The notes under the pieces were generated by a model. That model was not told the DNA's origin. It did no database searches and worked only from the letters and a program-made list of their open reading frames with translations. Positions 1 through 44,100 of a stretch of DNA of 64,000 nucleotides are shown here, piece by piece (position 1 is the first letter of the stretch; every line of letters begins with the position of its first letter). Location: contig CP154954.1 of NCBI GenBank assembly GCA_039621445.1, positions 41,533,572 to 41,597,571 on the forward strand, given 5' to 3'. A program made the position numbers and the translations under genes. This DNA is from Euglena gracilis (taxonomy: Eukaryota > Euglenida > Euglenophyceae > Euglenales).

Positions 1-130
1 TGTGCCATGAGCAGCACTCCTCGTTGTGGAGGTGCCCACCACTTTGGGAGGTTCCCCTCCCCAAAAAGTTGGGGAGGGTAACGCTCGGCCCACCCATGGA
101 TGGCAGGGAAGCCAGTCCCCTGCTCGTTAC

Positions 131-286
131 CGCGCTGGCTGCCCCGGCTGTCGGCCCGTCGCCGGCCCCGCCCGGGCGAGAGCGTTCGTCAGCTGGGCGA
201 GGAATGCGATGTCGTCCACCGCCCGGAGGGGCCGCTTGAAGGTCGGGTTGGGGGACTTGAGGTGGGGGCAGGGGGAGGCGGTCTGA
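131..286 (-). CDS. Exon of gene 2 or the next gene, edge of window
   Basis: After acceptor cattcagcacag the frame reads FKRPLRAVDDIAFLAQLTNA then LARAGPATGRQPGQPA, ending at GCG/gtaacg or at the overlapping TAA. GC-rich like other exons. Confidence 0.4.
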
Positions 287-2212
287 CTGTGCTGAATGCC
301 GTCAATGTTCTGTTTCAAAAAATCAATCAATTTCGGCAACAAAGATGCAAGTACCGAACCTCCCATCAGATAAACCCCAAATAATGCCCAATACCTGCCC
401 CAACCACCCCTTCCGAACTCCATGAAGGTCAAGGAAACTTAGCAAAAAGTGCACATTGTGCGTATCACCGCACTCTTCTTGAAATCGGATATTGCATCCA
501 TATGCATATCAGCAAGAGTACCCAATGCCCGCAAGAGGACAAAATGAAATAAAGACATTCAAAAAAATTGGCCGCATACACACACATTTTCGGATTTATT
601 GGGAATTTTGTGGCAGATAGAGATAATTTGGGGAGCAGGGCATGATGAAGTGTGTCCCAACACTGGTTCAGGCAACGCAAATGCTGTTCGCCTCCCCATG
701 AGTGGCATACAGACTGAGGCATATGTGCAGGGAAGCAGGGGTCAAAACGCCGCGCTGCACTGTGGGGTGGCAGGAGGCACCGAGGCCCCGAATGAGAATG
801 GGTTGAGCCAGACCCAAGAAAAGTGAAATGGGTCCAACACCAAACAAATCAGAACTTCTGCTGAATTGCAGGTTGGGGCCAAAGATTTGAGCGAGGCAGC
901 CCGTATCCAGTCGACCGCCGGCCAGAACCTTGCACACGTTTCCGTGCAGGCATCCGCCATCCCATTTGGATCCGGCTGACAATGCACTCCCCCCAGGGTG
1001 CTGAGTAAAGGAAGGGAAAAAGAGGGGGGATCCAGGGGAACTAGGGAGGGGTGCCGTGGGAGGTGGGATTCGCTTTTTGGGCGGGGCCACAACAGACACA
1101 TCGGCCGGCCGTGCGGCCCCAACTGCACGTTTGCTGCAGAAGATGCTCTGCCGCAGGACGCAGGCAGCCACGGACAGGCAGAAACGGTCTGCCGGTGAGT
1201 TCCCAAATGAATAAAATAAATGGGGGAGAAATAGAGAATTGAGTGGGGAGTAAGAAGTGCCTTCAAGGACAGAGCTCTGGGGGGAGAACGAACTCCGATG
1301 AATTGAAAGGGGCGGATGGACTTCGGCTATCTTCCTGATGGCTGAGGGCCCACCACCCCCCACGCCTGGGAAGTGGCCATCTGACCGGTCAAGCAAACAG
1401 AGTCCTAGGCAGCACATCTCCACATGACAAGCCAGCGGGGGCCTGGGTCTCGCCAACTTGGCTGAAGACAAATCCCGGGGTGGGGGGGTACGGTTTTTGG
1501 CCCGCCTTTTGGCTTGTCCCGTTGGAACTCTGCTTGAGACCCAGATACCAACCTCCAAGGCAGGCTATTGCTTAAGGATAGCCATTTTGCTAGACAATGG
1601 GGGAAAAAGCCACTGGCTGGACCTAAACCCTCCTCCCCCCTGGGGGGGGGGGTTCTGGGGTCCCCTGACTAGGGAAAAAAATCCTTCAGGGGTGCGTGCT
1701 CAGGTGGAGCCAAAGTTGGATTAGCTGCAGCCCCCCCCGGGGGGGGGGGTACTACAAACCCTTAAGCAATAGCCTGCTCCCAGGCGTTGCGGTTTCTCTT
1801 TGGTTTTTTCCCCTGCAAAAAAATGCATGCAAAATGCATAAAAAGCCTGTCAATTTTGGCAGGCTTTTTTTAAAAAAATAAGTGGAAATAACTTCGCCTG
1901 GCCTACTTGGGCCAATTTTCACCCAGTAAAAAGGACACCATTTTTCGGGGAGGCCACAGTTGAACGCGCAGAGGGGGGATCTCCCATGAGGCCAATTTGG
2001 CAACCCATGGCCAGGCTTGAGAAGCCAATTCTCAGGGGCAGGGGTTTTTCTGGCAGGAGGATTGATGGCAATGTCAACTCATCACCAGGAGAGCACAGAG
2101 AGCCGACTGCTGTGCATCGCATGACCCGTGTGCAAACCTGTGACACTGGCAACGCGTTGAAAAGCAGGCGTCGGTGATGGCTGGCGGTTGGGATTGGGGG
2201 GAGCCCCCCGCT
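287..2212. other. No gene recognised
   Basis: Low-complexity, G/C-run-rich intron-like DNA, including C and G runs at 1631-1750. Nothing coding could be supported. Confidence 0.5.
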
Positions 2213-2480
2213 CTACGCCCCGGCCTTGGGGGACACAGCGGTAGCGGTGGGCGCGGCCGCCATCGCGGGGGGCCGGTACGCCGGCGGGGGCCGGTACGGG
2301 TTGGCCGGCACGCCGGGCGGTCTGCTCGCGGGGATGGTCAGCAGCGGGGCCGGCCGCCGGAGCGCCGCGTACGGCCGGACGGCGGGCAGGATGGGGGGGC
2401 GGGGGCCGGCGCTCCCCCGGGACACCGCCGCGGGCAGTGCGACGAAGATACGCCGGTCAAAAAAAAAGAAGCTCGTGGTA
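2213..2480 (-). CDS. Pro/Ala-rich exon, possibly C-terminal
   Basis: After acceptor caactgccacag the frame reads RRIFVALPAAVSRGSAGPRP, then a Pro-rich region with YRPPPAYRPPAMAAAP, to a TAG at 2213-2215. A gtgtcc donor at 2236 could instead end the exon before the stop. Could be the last exon of gene 2. Confidence 0.4.
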
Positions 2481-2824
2481 CTGTGGCAGTTGAAGTAACT
2501 GAGAGAGGGGGGGGGAGGGGGGCTGAGACCTTTAGCACGTGTTGTGACGCGTCTGGTCTGTCATGACAGTGCTGGGACTGATGGAGTGGCATTCGCTCCG
2601 GACTGCCAGGGGTGGGAGGTTGGCCAGGCGTTGGGGATTTTGTTTGAAAAAGCCGGCGGTTGATTTCTTCGACATGGGGCTCATACTGAGGGAAAATCCC
2701 ATTCGGCCCAACCCGTTAAATAATACAATCCAATCAAATTCGAAATGGTGCAGCATACTCCCAAACACATCCGCCATCACTAAAGCTAATTTTTGTCAAT
2801 GCAGTGGCCAATCTGGTCGGGGGG

Positions 2825-34216
<31,392 letters not shown>

Positions 34217-34994
34217 CTGTGAGAAAGGAGGGGGGCCTCCAGGAGGGAACGTTTGGGGGAAGCCACCGCCGTGGGCGGCCTTCCTCTCTGATTCCTGAAC
34301 AGTCCACATTCCGGGGCAAGGTGCGAGGCTCACCCAGCAGAGGCCCCGGGGATGCGGCAACCAACCGTTGGTTGCGCGATTTTTTTTACTGAATTTGACT
34401 TCTTTCAGGTTCGACCTTGCCAGATGGAGGAAGTAGGGTGCTTTGTTTTGCTCTTTGTGTCTTTATTGTGTGTCTTTTGCCCTTTTGAATAAAAACAAAG
34501 CAAAACAAACAAAAGGCAAAACTGTCCACAAAACAAACAAAACAAACAACATCACGCTTCTTTTAACATATCATTTTCTCAGTGGCAATGTTGGTGGAGA
34601 ACAGCGTGAATCTTGTGAATCACTGAATTTTTTTCAAAAGACCATCCTGTTGGAGGGACCCAGGTGACAGGTGTGGTCAAAGAGGCGCTGGGGGCACTTC
34701 GGACAGTGCATCAAACAAATGTTGAAAATAGCAATTGAAAATGGAACAGAAATGGGAACGGAATTGAATGGCAGACCCACGACATCATTTTTCCGTTTGT
34801 AGTGAGATTTCTCCGAAACCTCACTGCCCCTTTTGGCCACTGCGTGCGTTGTGCGCAGCATGAACCCTCTGCAATCCCTTCCTCCTTGGGACCCTAGAAT
34901 GCTGAATTTTTCAGCGAGGCCGACCCCACCCCCCTGGGTGCCCTAGAGTGCCCAGTCAGCACCCAGTGCCCTCAGGGCGGGGGGGGGGGGTTAA

Positions 34995-35218
34995 CCCCCC
35001 CCCAAATAACCTGGCGGGGCCCTTGCTCCTGGCGGGGGCCAAATAACTTGGTGGGGGGAGGGGTAAAAAAGGTGGTTGCAGTAACTTGGCACCCCCTTTT
35101 TTAGACAAAATTCCTTTATGGAGCTGAAAAGGGGGCCCAAATAACCTGGCAGGGGGGCAGGGCCAAAAGTTCGTTCCAATAAACTGGCACCCCGCCAGGT
35201 TATTTGGGGGGGGGGGGG
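34995..35218. mobile_element. 224-bp TTAA-flanked inverted-repeat element
   Basis: TTAA lies immediately on both sides (34991-34994 and 35219-35222). The ends are C-run + aaataacctggcgggg and its mirror ccccgccaggttatt + G run. The same aaataacctggc unit recurs inside and in a fragment at about 27464. A TTAA target and CCC ends are the hallmark of piggyBac-type elements. It has no coding capacity. Confidence 0.7.
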
Positions 35219-35222
35219 TTAA

Positions 35223-36166
35223 TGCCAGGAACCCTCCTCCCAATGGAATTGGTCAAATTCAGCAACCAAGCAACTGGAACCAAGAGTGAAACTGAAACCA
35301 ACAAAAGCGATGAAAACAACAAAAATGATTCAAAAATCATCATTTCCACTTGTGATTCAGAAAAAAATCATATAAAAAAATCATCAAGAGGGTGCCGTAT
35401 TGCGTCCAGGAAATCTGAAAAACAGAGATTCACCATATTTGAAAGACAGATATTACCATATCCAATCACGAAACGTCGGCCAAGCATGAAAGAGAGACTG
35501 AGATTAGACACAAACCACAAAGACGCTTTTCCCTCTCTCACAAACAAACATGTTCAGGGTTGTAAGATTCCGATGACTTTTTCTTGCAGTTATCTTCATC
35601 TCATCGGGCTGTTCTATAGTCTGTATTCTATAGTCGGGGAATTGTTTTCATTGTGCAACATAAAAGTGGAGCCCACACCGCAGTTACACCATGGTTACAC
35701 CATGGCGACACTGGGGTGGGCAATGTCCCTTAGCAGGGCAGAGGACAACGTTGTCTACAGTGTGCATGGGACATGGGGGAGACATTCAGGTCCATTGCCA
35801 TCCAATAATAAATGAAATGACAATGCCAATGACAAAACAACTCTGCCACTGTGCCAGCTGCTTTTGTCACACGTGGCCACAGCAGACGGCGTGTGGATGT
35901 TTGCCTTTTCATTCTGCCCAGTTGATATGCCAACAGTCAGTTGATTACTGTTCAAACACCGACTGGAAACTCTGAGGAATATTTCGACTTTGGGGGCCTA
36001 CAAAGCTATGCCTTCTTGGATTCGCTCCTCATTTCTTTGATTTTTCCCACAACGAGGTGATGCCCATTTCTGCTCCGGTGGATACAAATTCAATGTGTGT
36101 GAAGGGGAGAGTTATTGTGGCTTCTCTCTGGGATTTATGGGATCTTTTGCTCAGAGGGCAAGACAG
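35223..36166. other. Non-coding, AT-richer spacer
   Basis: Between the two gene regions. No exon, promoter motif or RNA gene could be supported. Confidence 0.4.
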
Positions 36167-36168
36167 TA

Positions 36169-36573
36169 AACCACCCAAATAATACCCCCCTCAAATAATA
36201 CCCCCCCCCCTCGGGGTCCGACTTCCGCCACCGAATTAATACCCTCCCCCCTAAATCTCGGGCCGACAACCCGGATTTTGACCTGAAAATTTGGGTAAAA
36301 ATCACAACTTCTGACAACAAATTACGAAAAAAAAATCGATTTTTCTGGATTATCTGGCCTCCAAAAATGCTAAATTGCATGAGAAAAGACAAAAAATGAC
36401 CCCAAAGGGGGGTTTTTGGGTGCTATTTTGGCTCCTATGGGACTTCAAAAATTTCGAAAAATTTGGGGTGCTATTACCCCCCCAAATAATACCCCCCCCC
36501 TCGGGCCAGGACTTCGGGCGAAAAAATAATACCCCGGGGGGGGTATTACTTGGGGGGAGGGGGTTAGCTGGTT
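36169..36573. mobile_element. TA-flanked element, 'aaataatacc' family, copy 1 (405 bp)
   Basis: Flanked by TA (36167-36168, 36574-36575). Ends aacca/tggtt, subterminal aaataatacccccc and mirrored ggggtatta. The core (ttttggctcctatgggactt) matches 50222-50617 in the opposite orientation. Confidence 0.7.
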
Positions 36574-36956
36574 TACTGGATTTTGCCAGTTATGGAAAAT
36601 GCGGCGAGACGAAAATTGTTGGATCAAATTTGCCAACATTTTTGATTGGAATCATTTTTTGCCATCATGCGAATCAAATGGGTCATCAGGGGGTCGACCC
36701 TTTTCCTTTCAAACAATCATTTTACAAATGTTTTGGAGAGGGTGGGATCTCTGATTTTGATGCATTGCACACAACTACAAAGCACACCGGGTTCAGCACG
36801 GAGGCAACCAGCGTCAGTGCAAGTAGGCTGTTTTTGACACTCCCATGGGACGTGTGCCAATTCCACACCAACACACAACCACATGCACACCACAAGAGTG
36901 CGTGTGGTTGTGGGGGTGCGGGTGAGTGTGAGTGCTTGCATGTGGGTGGGCGGGTG

Positions 36957-37735
<779 letters not shown>

Positions 37736-37980
37736 CGGGTGGGTGGATGGGTGGGTGGGTGGGGTGGGTGGGGGTCACCCACCCCTAATTTGGTGGGTGG
37801 GTGGGTGTGGGTCCACATATGCATGCACCCATGCGTGTGCGCATGGGTGTGCCAAAGGGTGGTTGTTGTTGGGTGTACACAAGTGTGTGCCAGTGTGCGT
37901 GCTGGTCGCCTTGGATTGCCCCCTTGAAGTTGACTTTCTCAACGCACAGGCCGCCAATGGGGAATGGGTTGGGGGGGCCT

Positions 37981-38100
37981 TCAAAACAGCCTGGCCGCTG
38001 CCAGTTGCTGCTCCTCCTCCAGCTCTCGCACTCGCGCAGTGGCTGCCGCCAACTCCTGCTGCAGCACGGCCCGACGCTCCTCCTCACGGCCCACGACGTC
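37981..38100 (-). CDS. Coiled-coil gene, last exon seen
   Basis: 39 codons plus TGA after acceptor ggcctccctcag. It begins DVVGREEERRAVLQQELAAA and ends ...QQLAAARLF-stop. An alternative is a GC donor at GCCAG/gctgtt just before the stop, since the same hexamer context occurs at other likely GC donors here. Confidence 0.65.
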   Translation of the reverse strand, partial: DVVGREEERRAVLQQELAAATARVRELEEEQQLAAARLF

Positions 38101-41100
38101 CTGAGGGAGGCCCCAAGAGGTACGCAACTGCCTAGCGTATGGTCCGCGGTGGGGAGAACCCCCGGCCCCAAGAAGGCGCACCGCTGCGTGTGGATGCCGC
38201 GCACCTGCAACGACTCCGCTCGCGCCTTCGCCGCCGCCACGGCCCCCAGCAGCTCCGAGACCTTCGCGGCGGCGGCGGAGGCCTCGCGCTGCACATCAGC
38301 CAACTCCTGGCCCTGTGCCTCCACCAGTGCCTGATTAGCCGGGGGGGGGGGGGGGGGCAATGGACAAATGCAAAAAAACGTGGTGGAACAGAGATGTTGA
38401 GCAAAGTGGAAAGACAAGCAAGGTGGATGAGGAAAAGCTATTCGATAAACAAAAAAGTGGAGGTTTATTTGGTGTTGTGGTTTGGCATGATGTGCACCGT
38501 TGGAGCAGCAGTGCAGCGGGGAGAGCAGAGAAACAAATTTGAGGAAACTGGGAGAAACCCCTGAAAACTGTGGGAAATCGAGACATCACGGCAGCGAAAA
38601 TGTGCTCACCTGCTGCCGACTTGGGTCGGTGTCCGCCCCCAACACCTTTTCAGCAATCCCCCAAAAACCGGAGACAGCCAGGCACCCCAGCAGGCAGCAG
38701 GGGGTGGCGGGCCACACCTTCAGCTGCGCCACCTCCCCCTCCAGCGCGCGGACCGTCGCCTCGTGGCGGGCGATGGCGTCCTGGGCGACGCCCATCGCCG
38801 CGGCGTGCTGGCCCGCCTCCCGCTCGTAGTGCCCGACCTTCTCCTGTCGCAACCCCGCCGGCGGGAGGCGCGCCGGCCCCAAACATCATCGGCCCATTCC
38901 GGACCCCGGTGCACGCGAAGTGGCTCCTGCCTCCAGGGGTTCTCTCTGAGACCGAGGGGGAGTCCCACGGGCCAGCTGGAAAGAGGTGCTCAAAAAAAGG
39001 TGTTGGTTGGACCTCCCCCAGGGGCCAGGGGGGTCTGGCCGGCTGGCAGCTGGAGCTGGCAGGTGCACCAAAAACAGGGAAAAAAGCCCAAAATAAATCC
39101 AGGTTGGTATTTTTCAGGCAGAAATTGAGGAGAAACCCCAAAAACCATCAAACGTGCCATTTTGGCCATTTTTTGGAGCCTTTTCAAAAATTTTCGGTCC
39201 AGCCCGGCTCACAGGCTGGCCCGAAGTTTATGTCAGCGGACCCGGGGGGGGTTCCATAGCCCGGCTGGGAGCTGTTGGCTGGGAAAGAAAAGGTGTGGGT
39301 GGACCCCCCCGGGGGGGGGGGGGTCTGGGGGAGGGGGTCCGGTCCAGCCAGCTGGGAACAGAACCCGTACCCAGTGCGTACCCCCCCCCAAAAAATACCC
39401 CAAAAAGCCTAAATACAGCTGGGTTGGCATTCAGCCAAAATTTAACGTGAAACCCCAAAAAACCATCCCCAAAATGCCATTTTTGGCCGCTTTGACCCGC
39501 TTTTCAAAAAAAATTGCCGCTTTGCACCAAAAAAAACTTTATTACAGCCTGGTTTTGCTGGGCTGGACTCAACTTTATTCAGTGGACCTCCCCCCGGGGT
39601 CCACAAGCCCAGCTGGGAGGTGCTGGCTGGGGGAAAAAAAGGCTGCTGGCTGGCTACCCCAGGGGTTGGGTCCCCTCCGGCTTCCCTTCCGGAACCTGCC
39701 TGGCTCTGCAGTTTGAATTGGATTTTTTTTGCTGCTCGGGGGAGAAGGGTGTCCCCTCAACCTGTTTCCAACAAAAAATGCATTTTAGAAAACAAATGGC
39801 CCCTCCCCGGTCCATGGAAACAACTGGTCCATCAAGAATGATGTGCAGCATTTGGAGCGGGATGGAACACACCTCCAGCAAGGCAGCCCGTACCTGCAGC
39901 TCCGACAGCCGGGCCTAAGGTCCGAACGCAGCCGTTCCACACGAAACACGCAGGGGCGGTTGCCAATGAGGGTCCAAAGGGATACCAAGCTGGGGTTTCC
40001 CCCATCCGCCTTTCCTTCACATGGCAAATGTCCATGCAAGAGAAACTGGTGTGTAATGCAGAAGCGAAATTGTCCTCGCCTGAAAAAAGTCATTGTTTGA
40101 AAGATTTAAATATTGGTAAAAATGAAGTAAATGGCAAATTTTATTTTGTGTGGCAGGTGCATCTCAACAGCATTACGGGGCTTTGGAACACACAAACACA
40201 TAAAAACCGAACTTCCAAACTTCAAACATGCTCACTTCCATTTCCATTTTCTTGCCCTTGACCATGAGATAATGCAAAGAGATCTTCATGCTCCTGACCC
40301 TGCATCGGGGTCCTTTAAACATCAGGAGGAGTCAGAAGGCGAATTTGATTGGCACGCCTGCAGGTCTGCATTGTGGGCCTCCACCCGCTGCAGCTTCGGG
40401 CTCAGGGTTTGCCCCGCCGCCTGATGCTCCGAGCCGAGGGCCGCCATGGACCCCTGCGCGGGCGGCGGGCGGCCGCACGGCAGGCGCGGGGGGACACGGA
40501 TGGCACTTCTCGCAACGGACGCCATTGTGAAGGACAAACTGAAAGTGAAGGGACCTTCCCTCGTCCCTGCCTCCGGAGTGGAATGCGTCCGCTTGGTGGT
40601 TGCAACGTCACTTTTGGCGGGGGGGGGGGGGGAACTGCAAACAGCAAACGAAGCAATTCGCTCATCACCGACCTTAAATGAAAATGGGGGGCAGCCACCG
40701 TTGGGCGTCTTCTGCCATTCCCCGTGCCAGATGACATCTGGTGGATACTTGAGGGAATTTGACTTTTTCTTTCGCAGATCAGTCCTGTGTTTGCAATGTC
40801 ACAGTTTGTCGCAGCAGGGCTGGTGGGTGCACCCCCAGAATGCACAACTGATGGAGCAGGAGCAGACAAACGGGCTTCGCCGGGTTCTGGTTTCCACAAG
40901 TAGCGTTAGAAATATGGACGACAATGGACCCGTAGCATTTCATTTGGTCGAAGGACTTCAGACCAGCCTTCAGTTCGCGCTCTGGGTGACCACAACAAGG
41001 TTCGACCCTACATTTTTTTGGAAAAACGTTGCACATGTTCGGGTGTGTGCACAGCAAGAAGGAGGGGATGAGAAAATGCACATCTCCTTACACTCACATC

Positions 41101-44100
41101 CCAAAAAAACCAATGCAGGTGCGGGGCACCTTCAGGTGGGCCACTTCTCGCAGCTGAGTCTCGAGCTGCGCCGTCAGCCGGACCACTTGGCCCTTGACCT
41201 CCCCAAGGTCCGTCTCTGCCTGCGCTGTAGCCTCCTGCCTCGCGACGAGCTGAGTCTGTGTGGCGTGCCACGTTTGGACAATCCACCCAGGCTTCTTTTT
41301 ACCAACCCCAGGGTGGAGGGGAGCGCCTTGTGCTAATTGCAGGTGCACCCTTCCCGGGGGAATGGGTCGGTTTTCGGCCACGGCGCCTGCCGACCAAGCA
41401 AATCTTCACTTGAAAAATGGCCATTTTCGGCCACTGGCGCCTTTGGTGTCGGGGTGGGCGGCATAACACCACACACCCCCAAACCCAACCCCCCCGGGGG
41501 GTCGAATGAATGTGCCCTACCCCCCCCCTGCCTGCCATAGCACCCACCCAGCCTGGGGGTGCAACCCTCCTGAAAAAGAAGCTTGCACCCATCGAAAGAC
41601 ATACACCCCATAGGCTGGCAGAGGGGACAGAGGCAACACACCTTAGCCACCAACAGTTTGGCTTCCAAGTCAAGGGCAGCGGCGTCCCAGAACACCAAAC
41701 CTCAGAGCTTACCTCAGTCAAGCACCCTGTGATCCCATTCCAACTCCCATCCGTGCATCGAGGTGGTGTCCGCTGCAAAAAATGCCTGGTTGTGCAGTCA
41801 GCCCAGGGAACATTGGAGGGAGGGGGACTGGTTGGGGTGTCTGCGGGGCGCCGGACCCCGCTGGCTGCCGACCTGCATCTTCAGAGGCCCCACCTCCGCC
41901 GCCTCCCGCTGCAGATCCGCAATGGTTCGGTCCTTCGCCTCGCATGTCCCCTGGGGTGAATGGTGGACGAAGGAGGGGGGGGGGGGACGAACCCCCAAAA
42001 CCCCATTGATGTCACCACAACCGCTTCTTAACCCCCTGAGGTGGCAAACGTCAATGCCGGTTGTGCGTTTTGCAGGTAACAGATGAATCCAAGGTGTTTG
42101 GAGTCCAATGCTCCAATGGAAAATTGGTTGGTTGAAAAAAAAACAAAAAAAGACGACAACTTTGAAGACAAGGGGAAAGCTGCTTTTTTCAGAGGTGGAG
42201 ACACACAAAGGAAACAATTTGAGTCAACGAGAGGTGGCCCAGACAGACTACCACCTCTCTCAAGATACATGGATCACAGAAAAGAATGCAGAGTGAATAA
42301 ATGCCAAGGTATATCACGGTATATCACATAATATGATTTGAATATGGGTAAAAAAAATGAAATCTCATATTAGCTGCACGCAATTGGCTTGTTCCTTTGC
42401 GCATTTGGCTTGTTCCTTTCCGCATTTGCGCAAAGACACCACTTTCTTGAAAGCCCAATAAAGTGGCACCGAGACATGTGAAATGATGTCAGGGTGTGGT
42501 CTAGTCGGGTGCCCCAGGAGCCCAGGGGGAAGTGCAATGAACGTTAGGATGTGTTTAGGATAACGTTTTGAACGTTAGGATGTGTTCGGGAACCTCATCA
42601 ATGGGGGATGTTGCAGGTGAGACCCTTTCATCGATGAGAAATTCCAATCTCTAACCGTTTCATTTTGAAAAGCACACTCCTTCCACTACAAATTTCAAAA
42701 AAAAATGTCCGGGTGTTGCAGGCAATCAAAAAAAGCATGCAAAGGGATAGTGCTGTCACGGCCTCCAGAACACCACCTCCAGTCCTCCTAGCACCAAGTT
42801 GGAAACCACCTGGGTTGACCCCCAGGAAATGAGAATTAACAAAACGAAACCCCCGATTTTGTCTGTCAAATTCTGACTTTTCGATGGTGAAGGTGCACAT
42901 ATGGATGGCTGGTGTGTAACCAGAAGTTAAAAACCCTGGACCCTGACAACCCCCCAAAATAAAACTCGTGTTCCTTTGCACAAATAGTCCAAATGTGAGA
43001 TCGGTCACCTGGAAATGCAACACCATTGCAATGTTCCTACACACATGAATGTAACATGAGACAGACGAACAATGCTTGTCTACACCCCCCATTTGTAAAC
43101 CCCCGGGGGTTTATAGGATCCGGTTTGGTTGGACGCCCGAATGGGGGCCGAATGGGTTATAGGTCCCGGAAATGTTGGTGAAAATCCGACACCCCCCAAA
43201 ATTGGCAATTTGGCAAATTTGGTCAAAAATGGTATTTTTGATGATGGTCGGTGTCAAAAAATTGGCAAAAAATCAGTTTTTTTTTGGGTGGTTTGCGGCC
43301 GAAAAAAAACGTCCCCAGAGGCTTTCATTTCTCTTCCGCAGGGGGGGGGGGGGTTATAAGTGCAGGTTTGGTTGGTCAGCCCGAGGGGGTTGATAAGTGG
43401 GGGGGGGGGTTTGAGTGGTATCAGGGGTGCCAGACCTTGAGCGTCGCCACATCTGTCTCGCGGGTCAGCAGCTCCGTCCGCAGTCTCTCCCTCGATGCCG
43501 CCTCGTGCTGGAGGTCCCGCTTCGTCTGGCCCAAGGCGTTCTCCTTCACCTCCAGCTGGACCTGTGCCCAACCCCCACACGGCGCAACCCACGATGCCCA
43601 CGGCATAGTGCCAAACGGTAGACTGGGGGGGGGGGGTAGTGGGTAGTCGGCCGACTAGTCGGCCGACTACCCAATTGGTCCACCGACTAGTCGGCCGACT
43701 AATTGGTCGGTAGCTAGTCGGCGGGGGGGTAGTGGGTAGTCGGCCGACTAGTCGGCCGACTACCCACTCTAATGTACTAACGGGTCAAAACCGCCGACTT
43801 TTAAGCCCCCCCCCTGGGAAAAAAAATTTGTCTAAATCACCTCAACGCCGGTCAAAACCCACCCAAATGGCTCCAGAACCCCCCAATCGGGGGTGAATAT
43901 GCAAAAAAATTGGGGGAAAATGTCCATTTTGGGCCACTTTTGACAAAAGTACACCTCTCCCCATGAATTTTCAATATAAGTCAAAATTTGCACAAAAAGT
44001 CGGCCGACTACCCACTCTAATGTACTAACGGGTCAAAACCGCCGACTTTTAAGCCCCCCCCCTGGGAAAAAAAAATTGTCTAAATCACCTCAACGCCGGT

